A stretch of DNA of 64,000 nucleotides. Origin: Pseudomonas silvicola (GTDB lineage: Bacteria > Pseudomonadota > Gammaproteobacteria > Pseudomonadales > Pseudomonadaceae). The stretch lies in NCBI RefSeq assembly GCF_026651855.1, contig NZ_CP093280.1, positions 1,156,001 through 1,220,000 on the forward strand, given 5' to 3'. The number at the start of each line of letters is the position of its first letter. Position 1 is the stretch's first letter. The notes beneath the pieces were generated by a model, which had not been told where the DNA came from, did not search any database, and saw only the letters and a program-made list of their open reading frames with translations. Positions 37,583 through 45,768 of this stretch are shown piece after piece. Position numbers and translations under genes: made by a program.

Positions 37583-39823
37583 ATGTACAACCGATTTGGG
37601 GATCGTTTCAAGACCACCGCGCTGGTTCAGGCCTTTGGCTGGACCCTGGCTGCCTGCGCGGCCATGCCACTGGGCGCGGCACAGGCAGCGGATGCCACCA
37701 CCACCGCTGACAGCAGCGCCGAGCCGGTGCTCAAGTCGGTCACCGTGACCGCCACCCGCCGCGAAGAGTCGTTGCAGAAAGTGCCCGTGGCCGTGACCGT
37801 GTTGGACGGCGAACAGTTGGGCCGCGAGAACCGTACCAACATCGAAAGCATCGTCCAGCAGATCCCCACGGTGAACTTCCGCACCGGCGCCTCGAACAAG
37901 GACACCTCGCTGTTCATTCGTGGCGTGGGCACCATTTCCACCTCGCCGGGCGTCGAACCCACCGTGGCCACCGTGGTCGATGGCGTGGTCTACGGCCGCC
38001 CCGGCATGGCCACTCTGGACTTGCTGGACCTGGAACGCATCGAAGTACTGCGCGGCCCCCAGGGCACCCTGTTCGGCAAGAATGCCTCGGCAGGCGTGCT
38101 CAACATCACCACCAAGGCGCCTACCGACGAGACCCACGGCTACGTGGAACAGTCCTATTACCAGGGCAACGAAAGCCGGACCCGCTTCGGCATCGGCGGC
38201 ACCCTGATCCCCGGCACGCTCAAGGGCAACCTCACCACCCTGGTCAGCAGCTACGACGGTAACGTCGACAACAAGGCCAACGGCCAGGAAGTGAACGGCT
38301 ATAACCGCAAAGGCGTGCGCGGCAAGCTGGAGTTCACCCCCAATGACGACGTCAAGCTGACCTTGTCGGCTGACTACATGAACTCGGGCAGCGATGCGCC
38401 CAACGGCGTGGTCAGCAGCACCAGCAGCACTGCCTTCGCCAATGCCCTGTCGCCGGTCAACGCCACCTCGCACAACCGTGACATCAACAGCGATTACCGC
38501 ACCCATGTCGATGACATCAACAAGGGCCTGTCGGCGCAACTGGACTGGAACCTGGGCGACTACACCCTGACCTCCATCACCGCCTGGCGCGGCTGGAACA
38601 ACGACCAGTGGCAGGATGCCGACCGCCTGTCCACCGTCAGCACCGCGTTCCCGGGCATCGAAGACAAGGGCACCCTGGACTACGACCAGTACAGCCAGGA
38701 AATCCGCCTGGCTTCGCCCAAGGGCGAGTTCCTGGAATACGTGGGCGGCCTGTACTACATGCATGCCAAGGACAAGGAAACCTACGGCCGTACGCTGATC
38801 ACGCCGACCGCCACCAACAACGGCCTGGCCAACTACAGCACCACCAGTGACAGCTATGCGATCTTCGGTGAGAACACCTTCAACTTCACCCCGACGTTCC
38901 GCGGTATCGCGGGCTTGCGCTGGACCCACGACGAACTGAAATACGACCACGACCGCGTGTCCTCCTCGGCAGTGGCCGTGAACGGTATCAACCCCAGCAC
39001 CAGCAGCTCCGGCGACACCAACGCCGAAGGCTGGTCGGGCCGCCTGGGCTTTCAGTATGACCTGAGCGACAACGTGACCAGCTACGTCACCTATTCGCGC
39101 GGCTACAAGGGCCCGGCCTACAACGTGTTCTTCAACATGCAGCCGCGTGACACCCAGGCGCTCAAGCCGGAGACCTCCAACACCTGGGAAGTGGGCCTGA
39201 AGGCCACCAGCTGGAACAACCGCCTGACCACCAACCTGGCCGTATTCCATAGCGACTATGACAACTACCAGGCCAACTTCTACGACACCGTGGCCGGCCA
39301 GGTGGTGACCCGTTTGATCAACGCCGGTACCGTCAGCACCGAAGGTGTCGAGGGCGACTGGGCCTTGCAAGCCACGCGCAACCTGAAACTGTCCGGTGCC
39401 TTCGCCTACACCCATGCGCGCATCGACCAGTTCAGCTGCCCGGCCGGCGCCGCGGCGTCCTGCGACGTCAACGGCAAGACCCTGCCGTTCAGCCCGGACT
39501 GGAAGACCTACGTGCGCGCCGACTATGACATCCCGCTGGACAACGGCATGGATATCGAGTTGGGCACCGACTACAACTGGCAGAGCGAAGTGCAATACGA
39601 CATCAGCCAGAACCCCGACACCAAGCAGGGCGCCTATGGCATCTGGAACGCCAGCGTCGCCCTGGCCGACTACAACAGCGGCTGGCGCGTATCGCTGGAG
39701 GGCAAGAACCTGCTCGACAAGTCTTACTCGCCGCTGCTGGCCAGCGGCACGGGTTACGTCTACCGCGCTGTACCGCGCGATGACCAACGTTACTTCGGCA
39801 TTCAAGTACGCAAGGACTTCTAA
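37583..39823 (+). CDS. TonB-dependent outer-membrane receptor
   Basis: The 746-residue receptor has a signal peptide (cleavage near AQA-AD, about residue 36), a TonB box-like SVTVTATRREES, a plug domain (ESIVQQIPTVNFR, GVGTISTSPGVE, ERIEVLRGPQGTLFGKNA) and a 22-strand barrel ending in aromatic RYFGIQVRKDF. There is no N-terminal signalling domain, so it is not an ECF-controlled receptor. The frame is open to 37466, but the ATG at 37583 gives a clean signal peptide. The following monooxygenase begins 3 bp after its stop, so the ligand is probably that enzyme's substrate, not a siderophore. Confidence 0.93.
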   Translation: MYNRFGDRFKTTALVQAFGWTLAACAAMPLGAAQAADATTTADSSAEPVLKSVTVTATRREESLQKVPVAVTVLDGEQLGRENRTNIESIVQQIPTVNFRTGASNKDTSLFIRGVGTISTSPGVEPTVATVVDGVVYGRPGMATLDLLDLERIEVLRGPQGTLFGKNASAGVLNITTKAPTDETHGYVEQSYYQGNESRTRFGIGGTLIPGTLKGNLTTLVSSYDGNVDNKANGQEVNGYNRKGVRGKLEFTPNDDVKLTLSADYMNSGSDAPNGVVSSTSSTAFANALSPVNATSHNRDINSDYRTHVDDINKGLSAQLDWNLGDYTLTSITAWRGWNNDQWQDADRLSTVSTAFPGIEDKGTLDYDQYSQEIRLASPKGEFLEYVGGLYYMHAKDKETYGRTLITPTATNNGLANYSTTSDSYAIFGENTFNFTPTFRGIAGLRWTHDELKYDHDRVSSSAVAVNGINPSTSSSGDTNAEGWSGRLGFQYDLSDNVTSYVTYSRGYKGPAYNVFFNMQPRDTQALKPETSNTWEVGLKATSWNNRLTTNLAVFHSDYDNYQANFYDTVAGQVVTRLINAGTVSTEGVEGDWALQATRNLKLSGAFAYTHARIDQFSCPAGAAASCDVNGKTLPFSPDWKTYVRADYDIPLDNGMDIELGTDYNWQSEVQYDISQNPDTKQGAYGIWNASVALADYNSGWRVSLEGKNLLDKSYSPLLASGTGYVYRAVPRDDQRYFGIQVRKDF

Positions 39824-39826
39824 AGC

Positions 39827-41155
39827 ATGAGCCAGGCACCACGACAACTGAAACTGGGCGCGTTCCTGATGGCCACCGGGCACCACGTGGCGGCCTGGCG
39901 GCATCCTGACGTACCGGCCAATGCGGGGCTAGATTTCAAGCACTACAAGCACTTGGCCCAGGTGGCGGAGCGGGCACGGTTCGACACCCTGTTCGTGGCC
40001 GACAGCGTGGCGGCGGCCACCGGCGACATCGCCAGCCGCATGGCCCGCTCAGATCATTTCGAGCCCCTGACCCTGCTGTCGGCATTGAGCGCGGTGACTG
40101 AGCACATCGGCCTGATCAGCACGGTGACCACCAGCTACAACGAGCCCTACCACGTGGCGCGTAAGTTCGCTTCGCTGGACCACCTGTCGGGCGGGCGAGC
40201 GGGCTGGAACCTGGTGACTTCCGACGCCGCCGCCGAGGCGCAGAATTTCGGCCGTGACGAACATATCGGCCATGCCGAGCGATACAGCCGTGCGCGGGAA
40301 TTCCACCGGGTGGTCACTGGCCTGTGGGACAGCTGGGCTGATGACGCTTTCACCCGCGACAAGGCCAGCGGCCAATACTACGACCCGGCCAAGTTGCACG
40401 TGCTCAACCACAGCGGCGAACATTTCAAGGTAAAGGGGCCGCTCAACGTCGCCCGTTCCCCGCAAGGGCGGCCGGTGATCGTGCAGGCCGGCTCTTCGGA
40501 AACTGGTCGCGAGCTGGCGGCGCAAACCGCCGAAGTGGTCTTTACTGCCCAGACTTCGCTGGCCAATGCCCAAGCCTTCTACAGCGACCTCAAGGGGCGG
40601 TTGGCCAAGTTCGGCCGCACGCCTGACTCGTTGAAAATCATGCCAGGCGTATTCGTGGTCGTCGGTGAAACCGAAGCCTTGGCGCGGGAGAAATTCGAAG
40701 CGTTTCAGGCTTTGGTCGAACCCGAAGTCGGCGTGGCGTTGTTAGGGCGTATGCTCGGTAACTTCGACCTGTCTGGCTACCCGCTTGACGGCCCGTTGCC
40801 CGAATTGCCGCTGACCGACAGTGGCCAGCAAAGCCGGCAGAAACTGCTGACCGAGCTGGCCGGCCGCGAGAACCTGAGCCTGGCCGAGCTGGGTCGCAAG
40901 ATCGCCGGTGGTCGCGGGCATTACAGCCTGATCGGAACGCCTGTGCAGATCGCCGATCAGCTGCAGGAGTGGTTCGAACAAGGCGCGGCAGATGGTTTCA
41001 ACGTGCTGGTGCCGCATTTGCCGGGCGGGCTGGAGGATTTTGCCGATCATGTAGTGCCCGAGCTGCAACGCCGCGGGCTGTTCAGAACCGAATACGAAGG
41101 CACCACGTTGCGCGAGAACCTTGGCCTGGAAAAACCTGCCAACCAGTTTGCGTGA
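39827..41155 (+). CDS. NtaA/DmoA-type FMN-dependent monooxygenase
   Basis: The 442-residue luciferase-like enzyme has the family landmarks LKLGAFLMATGHHVAAWRHP, TVTTSYNEPYHVARKFASLD, GRAGWNLVTSDAAAEAQNFG and VIVQAGSSETGRELAA. Relatives oxidise dimethylsulfide, dibenzothiophene sulfone or aminopolycarboxylates. It needs reduced FMN from a reductase, none of which is encoded nearby except SsuE 11 kb away. It lies between the TonB receptor and an aldo-keto reductase on one transcript. The substrate is unknown. Confidence 0.9.
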   Translation: MSQAPRQLKLGAFLMATGHHVAAWRHPDVPANAGLDFKHYKHLAQVAERARFDTLFVADSVAAATGDIASRMARSDHFEPLTLLSALSAVTEHIGLISTVTTSYNEPYHVARKFASLDHLSGGRAGWNLVTSDAAAEAQNFGRDEHIGHAERYSRAREFHRVVTGLWDSWADDAFTRDKASGQYYDPAKLHVLNHSGEHFKVKGPLNVARSPQGRPVIVQAGSSETGRELAAQTAEVVFTAQTSLANAQAFYSDLKGRLAKFGRTPDSLKIMPGVFVVVGETEALAREKFEAFQALVEPEVGVALLGRMLGNFDLSGYPLDGPLPELPLTDSGQQSRQKLLTELAGRENLSLAELGRKIAGGRGHYSLIGTPVQIADQLQEWFEQGAADGFNVLVPHLPGGLEDFADHVVPELQRRGLFRTEYEGTTLRENLGLEKPANQFA

Positions 41156-41203
41156 GCGTTGCCCCGGCCCCCACAAGTGCCTTATCGAAAAAGAGAGGAA
41201 TCG

Positions 41204-42241
41204 ATGACTTACCTTGCTGCCCAGGACCGCTACGAGTCCATTCCCTACCGCCGCGTCGGCCGCAGCGGCCTGGTGCTGCCGGCCCTGTCCCTGGGCCTGT
41301 GGCACAACTTCGGCGACAGCACTCCCATCGACACCCAGCGCGCGCTGCTGCGCACCGCGTTCGACCTGGGCATCAACCACTTCGACCTGGCCAACAACTA
41401 CGGTCCGCCCTACGGCAGCGCCGAGATCAACTTCGGCCGCTTGCTGCGTGAGGACTTCAAGCAGTACCGCGACGAATTGATCATTTCCAGCAAAGCGGGC
41501 TGGGACATGTGGCCAGGCCCATACGGGCAGGGCGGCGGCTCGCGCAAATACATCCTGGCCAGCCTCGACCAGAGCCTGCAGCGCCTGGGCGTCGACTATG
41601 TGGATATCTTCTACTCGCACCGCTTCGACCCCGACACCCCGCTGGAAGAAACCGCGGGCGCGCTGGCCACTGCCGTGCAACAGGGCAAGGCGCTGTACAT
41701 CGGCATTTCCTCGTATTCCGGGGTCAAGACCCGCGAAATCGCCAAGCTGTTGCAGGAATGGAAAGTGCCACTGCTGATCCACCAGCCGGCCTACAACCTG
41801 CTCAACCGCTGGGTGGAGAAGGACCTGCTGGACGTCACCGAAGACCTGGGTGCCGGTGTCATCGCCTTCACTCCGCTGGCCCAGGGCTTGCTGACCGACA
41901 AATACCTCAACGGCGTGCCGAAAGACGCCCGGGTGAACAAGCCCGGCGGTGGTTCGCTGCTGCAATCGCACCTTTCGGAAAGCAACCTGGCGCACATCCG
42001 CTCGCTCAACGAAATTGCCCAGCAGCGCGGCCAGAGCCTGGCGCAACTGGCGCTGGCGTGGACCCTGCGCGACCCGCGTGTGACCTCGGCCCTGATCGGT
42101 GCCAGCCGCCCCGAGCAGATCATCGAAAACGTCGGTGCCCTGAAAAACCTGTCGTTCACCCAGGAGGAACTGGCAGCCATCGACCGCTACGCCGTCGAAG
42201 GCGGCATCAACCTGTGGGAAAAGCCATCGCTGGCTGAGTGA
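41204..42241 (+). CDS. Aldo-keto reductase (YghZ/MgrA type)
   Basis: The 345-residue enzyme has an intact catalytic tetrad: Asp and Tyr in NHFDLANNYGPP, Lys in IISSKAGWDMW and His in DIFYSHRFDPD. The NADPH site GASRPEQIIENVGAL is near the end. The GYGPYG-like WPGPYGQGGGSRKYI matches YghZ, which reduces glyceraldehyde 3-phosphate and methylglyoxal. AAGAGAGGAA ahead of the ATG supports the start over 41159. Following an oxygenase, it could reduce the aldehyde released by desulfonation; this is inference. Confidence 0.9.
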   Translation: MTYLAAQDRYESIPYRRVGRSGLVLPALSLGLWHNFGDSTPIDTQRALLRTAFDLGINHFDLANNYGPPYGSAEINFGRLLREDFKQYRDELIISSKAGWDMWPGPYGQGGGSRKYILASLDQSLQRLGVDYVDIFYSHRFDPDTPLEETAGALATAVQQGKALYIGISSYSGVKTREIAKLLQEWKVPLLIHQPAYNLLNRWVEKDLLDVTEDLGAGVIAFTPLAQGLLTDKYLNGVPKDARVNKPGGGSLLQSHLSESNLAHIRSLNEIAQQRGQSLAQLALAWTLRDPRVTSALIGASRPEQIIENVGALKNLSFTQEELAAIDRYAVEGGINLWEKPSLAE

Positions 42242-42250
42242 CCTTTCCAA

Positions 42251-42275
42251 GCCGGGGGACTTTTCGTTCCCCGGC
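42251..42275 (+). other. Intercistronic hairpin
   Basis: GCCGGGGGAC pairs with GTTCCCCGGC around a five-base loop between the reductase and the binding-protein gene. No U-tract follows, so it is more likely to protect or partition the mRNA, allowing different levels of the binding protein, than to terminate it. Confidence 0.5.
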
Positions 42276-42294
42276 CTGCCTTGCGAGATTCCAG

Positions 42295-43221
42295 ATGAAA
42301 CCACTAGCACGCCTGGCGGCCGGCCTGTCCCTGCTCGCCCTGACCTTCAACGCCCTGGCCGACCCGGCCGCGCTGCGCATCGGCTACCAGAAGGGCTCCA
42401 TCGCCCTGGTGCTGGCCAAGGAACACGGGCTGCTGGAAAAGCAGTTCCCGCAAACCAACGTGCAGTGGATCGAATTCCCCGCTGGGCCGCAGATGCTGGA
42501 AGCGCTCAACGTGGGCGCCTTGGACGTAGGCTCCACCGGCGACATCCCGCCGCTGTTCGCCCAGGCGGCCGGTGCCGACCTGGTGTACATCGGCGCGGAA
42601 CCTTCCAAGCCTGCCGCTGAAGTCATCCTGGTGAAAAACGATAGCCCGTTGCACAGCGTGGCCGAGCTGAAGGGCAAGAAAGTCGCCTTCCAGAAAGGCT
42701 CCAGCTCCCACAACCTGATCCTGCGCGCGCTGAACAAGGCCGGCCTGACCTACAAGGACATCCAGCCCATCTACCTCAGCCCCGCCGACGCCCGCGCCGC
42801 GTTCGAGCAAGGCAGCGTCGACGCCTGGGTGATCTGGGACCCGTACTCCTCGCTGGCGCTGAGCGAAGGCCACACCCGCAAGCTGGCCGACGGCACCGGC
42901 CTGGGCCTGTCCGGCCCGCTGTACACCGCCCGGCGCCAGTACGCCGAGCAGAATGGGCCCTTCATTCACAGCCTGCTCGACGAACTCAGCCAGGCCGAAG
43001 CACTCACCCGCAGCCAGCGTGACGAGAGCATCAACGTGCTGGCCGGCAACATGAGCCTGCCCAAGCCGGTAGTGGCGCAGTACATCGACAACCGCCCGCC
43101 ATCGCCGATCTCGCCGATCGACGACACGATCATGGCGGCGCAGCAGGTGACGGCGGATCTGTTTTATCAGAACCGGTTGTTGCCCAAGCATGTGGATGTC
43201 AGCAGCGCTGTCTTGAAATAG
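42295..43221 (+). CDS. Aliphatic sulfonate-type periplasmic binding protein (SsuA-like), orphan
   Basis: The 308-residue protein has a signal peptide (KPLARLAAGLSLLALTFNALA) and the SsuA family motifs RIGYQKGSIALVLAKEHGLLE, NVGALDVGSTGDIPPLFAQA and QGSVDAWVIWDPY. It is similar to the SsuA encoded at 52543 and to the protein at 48152. No permease or ATPase adjoins it, so it probably docks onto the SsuBC or TauBC transporter. It ends the LacI-regulated cluster with the TonB receptor, monooxygenase and reductase. Confidence 0.9.
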   Translation: MKPLARLAAGLSLLALTFNALADPAALRIGYQKGSIALVLAKEHGLLEKQFPQTNVQWIEFPAGPQMLEALNVGALDVGSTGDIPPLFAQAAGADLVYIGAEPSKPAAEVILVKNDSPLHSVAELKGKKVAFQKGSSSHNLILRALNKAGLTYKDIQPIYLSPADARAAFEQGSVDAWVIWDPYSSLALSEGHTRKLADGTGLGLSGPLYTARRQYAEQNGPFIHSLLDELSQAEALTRSQRDESINVLAGNMSLPKPVVAQYIDNRPPSPISPIDDTIMAAQQVTADLFYQNRLLPKHVDVSSAVLK

Positions 43222-43235
43222 AACCGCGTCGTTCC

Positions 43236-43364
43236 CTTCCCGAGCTTCGCCCGGTCCCACAGGGGTGAACTGACCCCCAAAAGTTGGACACCCACATCCA
43301 ACTTTTTGGGGACAGTTCAAGATGGGGGCGCGCGCCCATGTGGGACCGGGCGAAGCTCGGGAAG
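43236..43364. repeat. Palindromic intergenic repeat with 26-bp perfect arms
   Basis: The left arm 43236-43261 (CTTCCCGAGCTTCGCCCGG then TCCCACA) is exactly inverted at 43339-43364. The same arm sequence recurs at 58101-58186, so this is a dispersed REP/BIME-like family. Here the arms enclose about 77 bp that include transposon-like inverted ends. The repeat follows the binding-protein stop and could end its transcript. Confidence 0.8.
43266..43319. mobile_element. Abutted pair of IS3-like terminal inverted repeats inside the palindrome
   Basis: TGAACTGACCCCCAAAAGTT plus GGA at 43266-43288 is inverted at 43297-43319 with two mismatches and only 8 bp between. The sequence resembles ends of IS3-family (IS150-type) elements, which begin TG and contain CCCAAAAGTTGGAC. 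No transposase fits, so this is a scar or minimal non-autonomous element. Assignment to IS3 is from memory and unverified. Confidence 0.5.
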
Positions 43365-43516
43365 CGGGCGCCACAAATGTTGGGATTTTTCCCACGGTGT
43401 TATCGGAAGTGGCCGGGTAGTGATGCCCGGGGCATCGCCCTATAGTCCTCTGCGTTGCTGAGCATCAGCGACCGGGCGTGCAAGCCTGTCCAGAAACTTA
43501 GTCCCGTCATCGCACA

Positions 43517-43672
43517 GCAGGCAGTAGAATTGCCTGCTGTGTTCGTTATGGTGGCTATGTGTGGGAGACCTTCGGGTCTGCCGGCTCTGGACCGGTCTTG
43601 CACACCTGCGCATAGCTGCCACCTTAATCGCGTGCAAGCGAAGGTGGCTCTCAACTGTCCAGAGTATTTGCC
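43517..43672 (+). promoter_or_regulatory. Structured RNA leader with alternative pairings and start-site occlusion
   Basis: Perfect stems are AGCAGGCA/TGCCTGCT (43517-43539), AGACC-TTCG-GGTCT (43566-43579) and GCCACCTT/AAGGTGGC (43618-43648). GGTGGC at 43550 can compete for the GCCACC at 43618. CTCTGGAC (43585-43592) pairs perfectly with GTCCAGAG (43657-43664), which contains the only AGAG near the ATG at 43673. The arrangement looks like a cis-regulatory RNA. Together with the repeat at 43236-43364 it fills the 451-bp gap. Confidence 0.55.
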
Positions 43673-43921
43673 ATGACCAACCAAGACGCCTCACCCCCGA
43701 TCTTCCTGATCAACCCCGACTGCCCCGACCTAGACCTCTTTGAATTCGCCACCCGCCGCTTCCAGGCCGTGCGCAATCTCATGGAATGCCTTTCCTGCAT
43801 GAATTCATGCTCGATCGAGGGCAAGGACCTGAATGTGGTTGCCGACGTGGCCTGTCACCTGCTCCAGGAAGGGTGCGACGTACTGGAGCGTATGCATGGC
43901 TTGATTGGGGTTGAACGGTAG
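43673..43921 (+). CDS. Small DUF3077-like protein
   Basis: The 82-residue protein begins MTNQDASPPIFLINPDCPDL and continues with predicted helices (LFEFATRRFQAVRNLMECLS, VADVACHLLQEGCDVLERMH). It has six Cys, including CLSCMNSC. The pattern resembles small Pseudomonas proteins with DUF3077, a function-unknown family often in several copies. The assignment is tentative. It has no clear Shine-Dalgarno and follows a strongly folded leader. Two terminator-like hairpins come after it. Confidence 0.6.
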   Translation: MTNQDASPPIFLINPDCPDLDLFEFATRRFQAVRNLMECLSCMNSCSIEGKDLNVVADVACHLLQEGCDVLERMHGLIGVER

Positions 43922-43954
43922 CCACGCGCCGGCTGTGACTGATCGTGGGAGAGT

Positions 43955-43979
43955 AATCCTCATGGTCGTGAGGATTTTA
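43955..43979 (+). terminator. First of two repeated terminator-like hairpins
   Basis: AATCCTCA (43955-43962) pairs with TGAGGATT (43969-43976), followed by TT. The 21-base core CCTCATGGTCG then TGAGGATTTT recurs 50 bp later with one change. Confidence 0.65.
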
Positions 43980-44002
43980 GGTTTTCAGCAAGCAATTTGA
44001 TT

Positions 44003-44030
44003 AAAAACCTCATGATCGTGAGGATTTTTC
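44003..44030 (+). terminator. Second repeated hairpin with stronger U-tract
   Basis: CCTCA (44008-44012) pairs with TGAGG (44019-44023), flanked by AAAAA and ATTTTT, which can extend the stem. It repeats the hairpin at 43955 and should complete termination of the small gene; the A-run also allows function toward tauD on the other strand. Confidence 0.75.
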
Positions 44031-44066
44031 CTTGCATCCCCGGGAGGGCGAATCGCCTGAGGTGTC

Positions 44067-44900
44067 TCAGAACGGCGCATCACCCAGAATCGTCGCCCGC
44101 TGCATCACCCGCCGCGCCGGGCGGTAATCGTCCACCGCGTAATGCTGCGTGCTGCGGTTGTCCCAGAACGCCACGTCGTTCTCCTGCCAGCGCCAGCGGA
44201 CGAAGAACTCCGGGCGGGTGGCGTGGGCGAATAGCAACTTCAGGATGGCGTCGCTTTCCGCCGGCTCCAGCTCGTTGATGCGGGTGGTGAAGCCATCGCT
44301 GACGAACAAGGACTTGCGCCCGCTGACCGGGTGGGTGCGAATCACGGGGTGGCTGATCGGCGGGTTCTTGCGGCGGGCTTCTTCCCAGCGCGCCAGGTCT
44401 TGCGGGGTGCTGCCAAAGCGCTCCAGCGGGAAGGATTTGGTGAAGTCATGGGTGGCGGTCAGGCCGTCCAACAGCCGCTTCAAAGGCTCGGAAAGCGCCT
44501 CGTAGGCTGCGATCCCGCTGGCCCACAGGGTATCGCCACCATACGGCGGAATCAGTTTGGCACTCAGTACCGCGCCCATGGCCGGGGTGGGCAGGAAGGT
44601 CACGTCGGTGTGCCAGATGGCGTTGTCGCGTACGTCTGTCACGGCGGTGTCCAGGATCAGCACTTCGGGCTGTTCCGGCACGTTGGGGTAGATGGGGTGA
44701 ATGTGCAGGTCGCCGAACTGGGCGGCGAAACGCGCCTGCTGTTGGGGCGTGATCGGCTGGTCGCGGAAGAAGATCACATGGTGCTTGAGCAGCGCCTGCT
44801 CGATGGCATCGCGGTGCTCGGCCGTGATCGGCTGGGCGATGTCGATGCCGCTGATGACGGCGCCAATGGCAGGGCTGATAGGGGTGATGGTCAGGCTCAT
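44067..44900 (-). CDS. tauD: Taurine dioxygenase
   Basis: The 277-residue Fe(II)/2-oxoglutarate enzyme releases sulfite from taurine, giving aminoacetaldehyde. The metal ligands are in [10 protein letters not shown] (His and Asp) and [13 protein letters not shown] (distal His), and the 2-oxoglutarate-binding Arg is in RPARRVMQR. Length matches E. coli TauD (283). The ATG at 44900 is chosen over 44918. It is the last gene of the minus-strand tauABCD operon, 34 bp after tauC. Confidence 0.95.
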   Translation of the reverse strand: MSLTITPISPAIGAVISGIDIAQPITAEHRDAIEQALLKHHVIFFRDQPITPQQQARFAAQFGDLHIHPIYPNVPEQPEVLILDTAVTDVRDNAIWHTDVTFLPTPAMGAVLSAKLIPPYGGDTLWASGIAAYEALSEPLKRLLDGLTATHDFTKSFPLERFGSTPQDLARWEEARRKNPPISHPVIRTHPVSGRKSLFVSDGFTTRINELEPAESDAILKLLFAHATRPEFFVRWRWQENDVAFWDNRSTQHYAVDDYRPARRVMQRATILGDAPF

Positions 44901-44934
44901 GGCTATCTCGTTATTCAAGGTAAGCGGCGATCGA

Positions 44935-45768
44935 TCAATGACTTTGGCCGTGCCAGGGCACCAGTTTGCGTTGCAGGGCGCGCAGGCCCATTTCCAGGGC
45001 GAAGGCGATGACGGCGATCACCAGGATGCCCAGGATCACCACGTCGGTGACCAGGAACTGCGCCGCCGACTGCACCATGAAACCCAGGCCGCTGGTGGCG
45101 GCGATCAGTTCGGCGGCGACCAGGGTCGACCAGCCCACGCCCAAGCCGATGCGCACCCCGGTGAGGATATCGGGCAGGGCGCTGGGCAGGATCACGTGGC
45201 GGATCAGCTGCGCACGGGTGGCGCCCAGCGACTGCGCGGCACGTAGCTTGGCCGGGTCCACGGTGCGCACGCCGGTGGCGGTGGCGATGGCGATGGGGGC
45301 GAAGATGGCCAGGTAGATCAGCAGTACCTTCGACAACTCGCCAATGCCGCACCAGATCACGATCAGCGGCAGGTAGGCCAGTGGCGGAATCGGGCGGTAG
45401 AACTCGATCAGTGGGTCGAAGATGCCGCGGGCGATGCGGTGGGTGCCGATGGCGATGCCGATGGGAATCGCGGTCAGAATGGCGAAACCCAGGGCCAGGC
45501 CGATACGGCTCAAGCTGGCACCCAGGTGCTGCCACAGGGTAGCGTCCATGTAGCCTTCGGTCGCCAGCAGCCAGCCTTTCTGCAGCACGGCGATAGGCGA
45601 GGGCAGGAACAGTGGCTCGATCAGGCCGCTGGCCGTGACCGCCCACCACAGGGCCAGCAAGGCCAGCAGGGTCAGGGTGCTGATGGCGCGTGTGCTCAAC
45701 TGGCGGCGCGGTTTCAACGGCGTGGCCACTGCTGGCTGGGCGCTGGCGGGAATCTCGTAGCTGCTCAT
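44935..45768 (-). CDS. tauC: Taurine ABC transporter permease
   Basis: The 277-residue inner-membrane protein has about six helices, the early [17 protein letters not shown] segment, [20 protein letters not shown], and the coupling segment [19 protein letters not shown]. The start at 45768 overlaps the tauB stop by 4 bases. The permease forms the channel for TauA-delivered taurine. Confidence 0.94.
   Translation of the reverse strand: MSSYEIPASAQPAVATPLKPRRQLSTRAISTLTLLALLALWWAVTASGLIEPLFLPSPIAVLQKGWLLATEGYMDATLWQHLGASLSRIGLALGFAILTAIPIGIAIGTHRIARGIFDPLIEFYRPIPPLAYLPLIVIWCGIGELSKVLLIYLAIFAPIAIATATGVRTVDPAKLRAAQSLGATRAQLIRHVILPSALPDILTGVRIGLGVGWSTLVAAELIAATSGLGFMVQSAAQFLVTDVVILGILVIAVIAFALEMGLRALQRKLVPWHGQSH

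Noticed and set aside
37478..39904. 808-residue open frame antisense to the TonB receptor gene
   Set aside because: High-GC codon shadow. The plus strand encodes a complete TonB receptor with all motifs, while the antisense protein is low-complexity His/Val/Gln-rich sequence without any domain.
43400..43694. Minus-strand frames of 84 and 94 residues over the structured leader
   Set aside because: They overlap the hairpin-rich leader and the start of the small plus-strand gene, have Arg-rich unstructured composition and no ribosome-binding site. RNA structure explains the region better.
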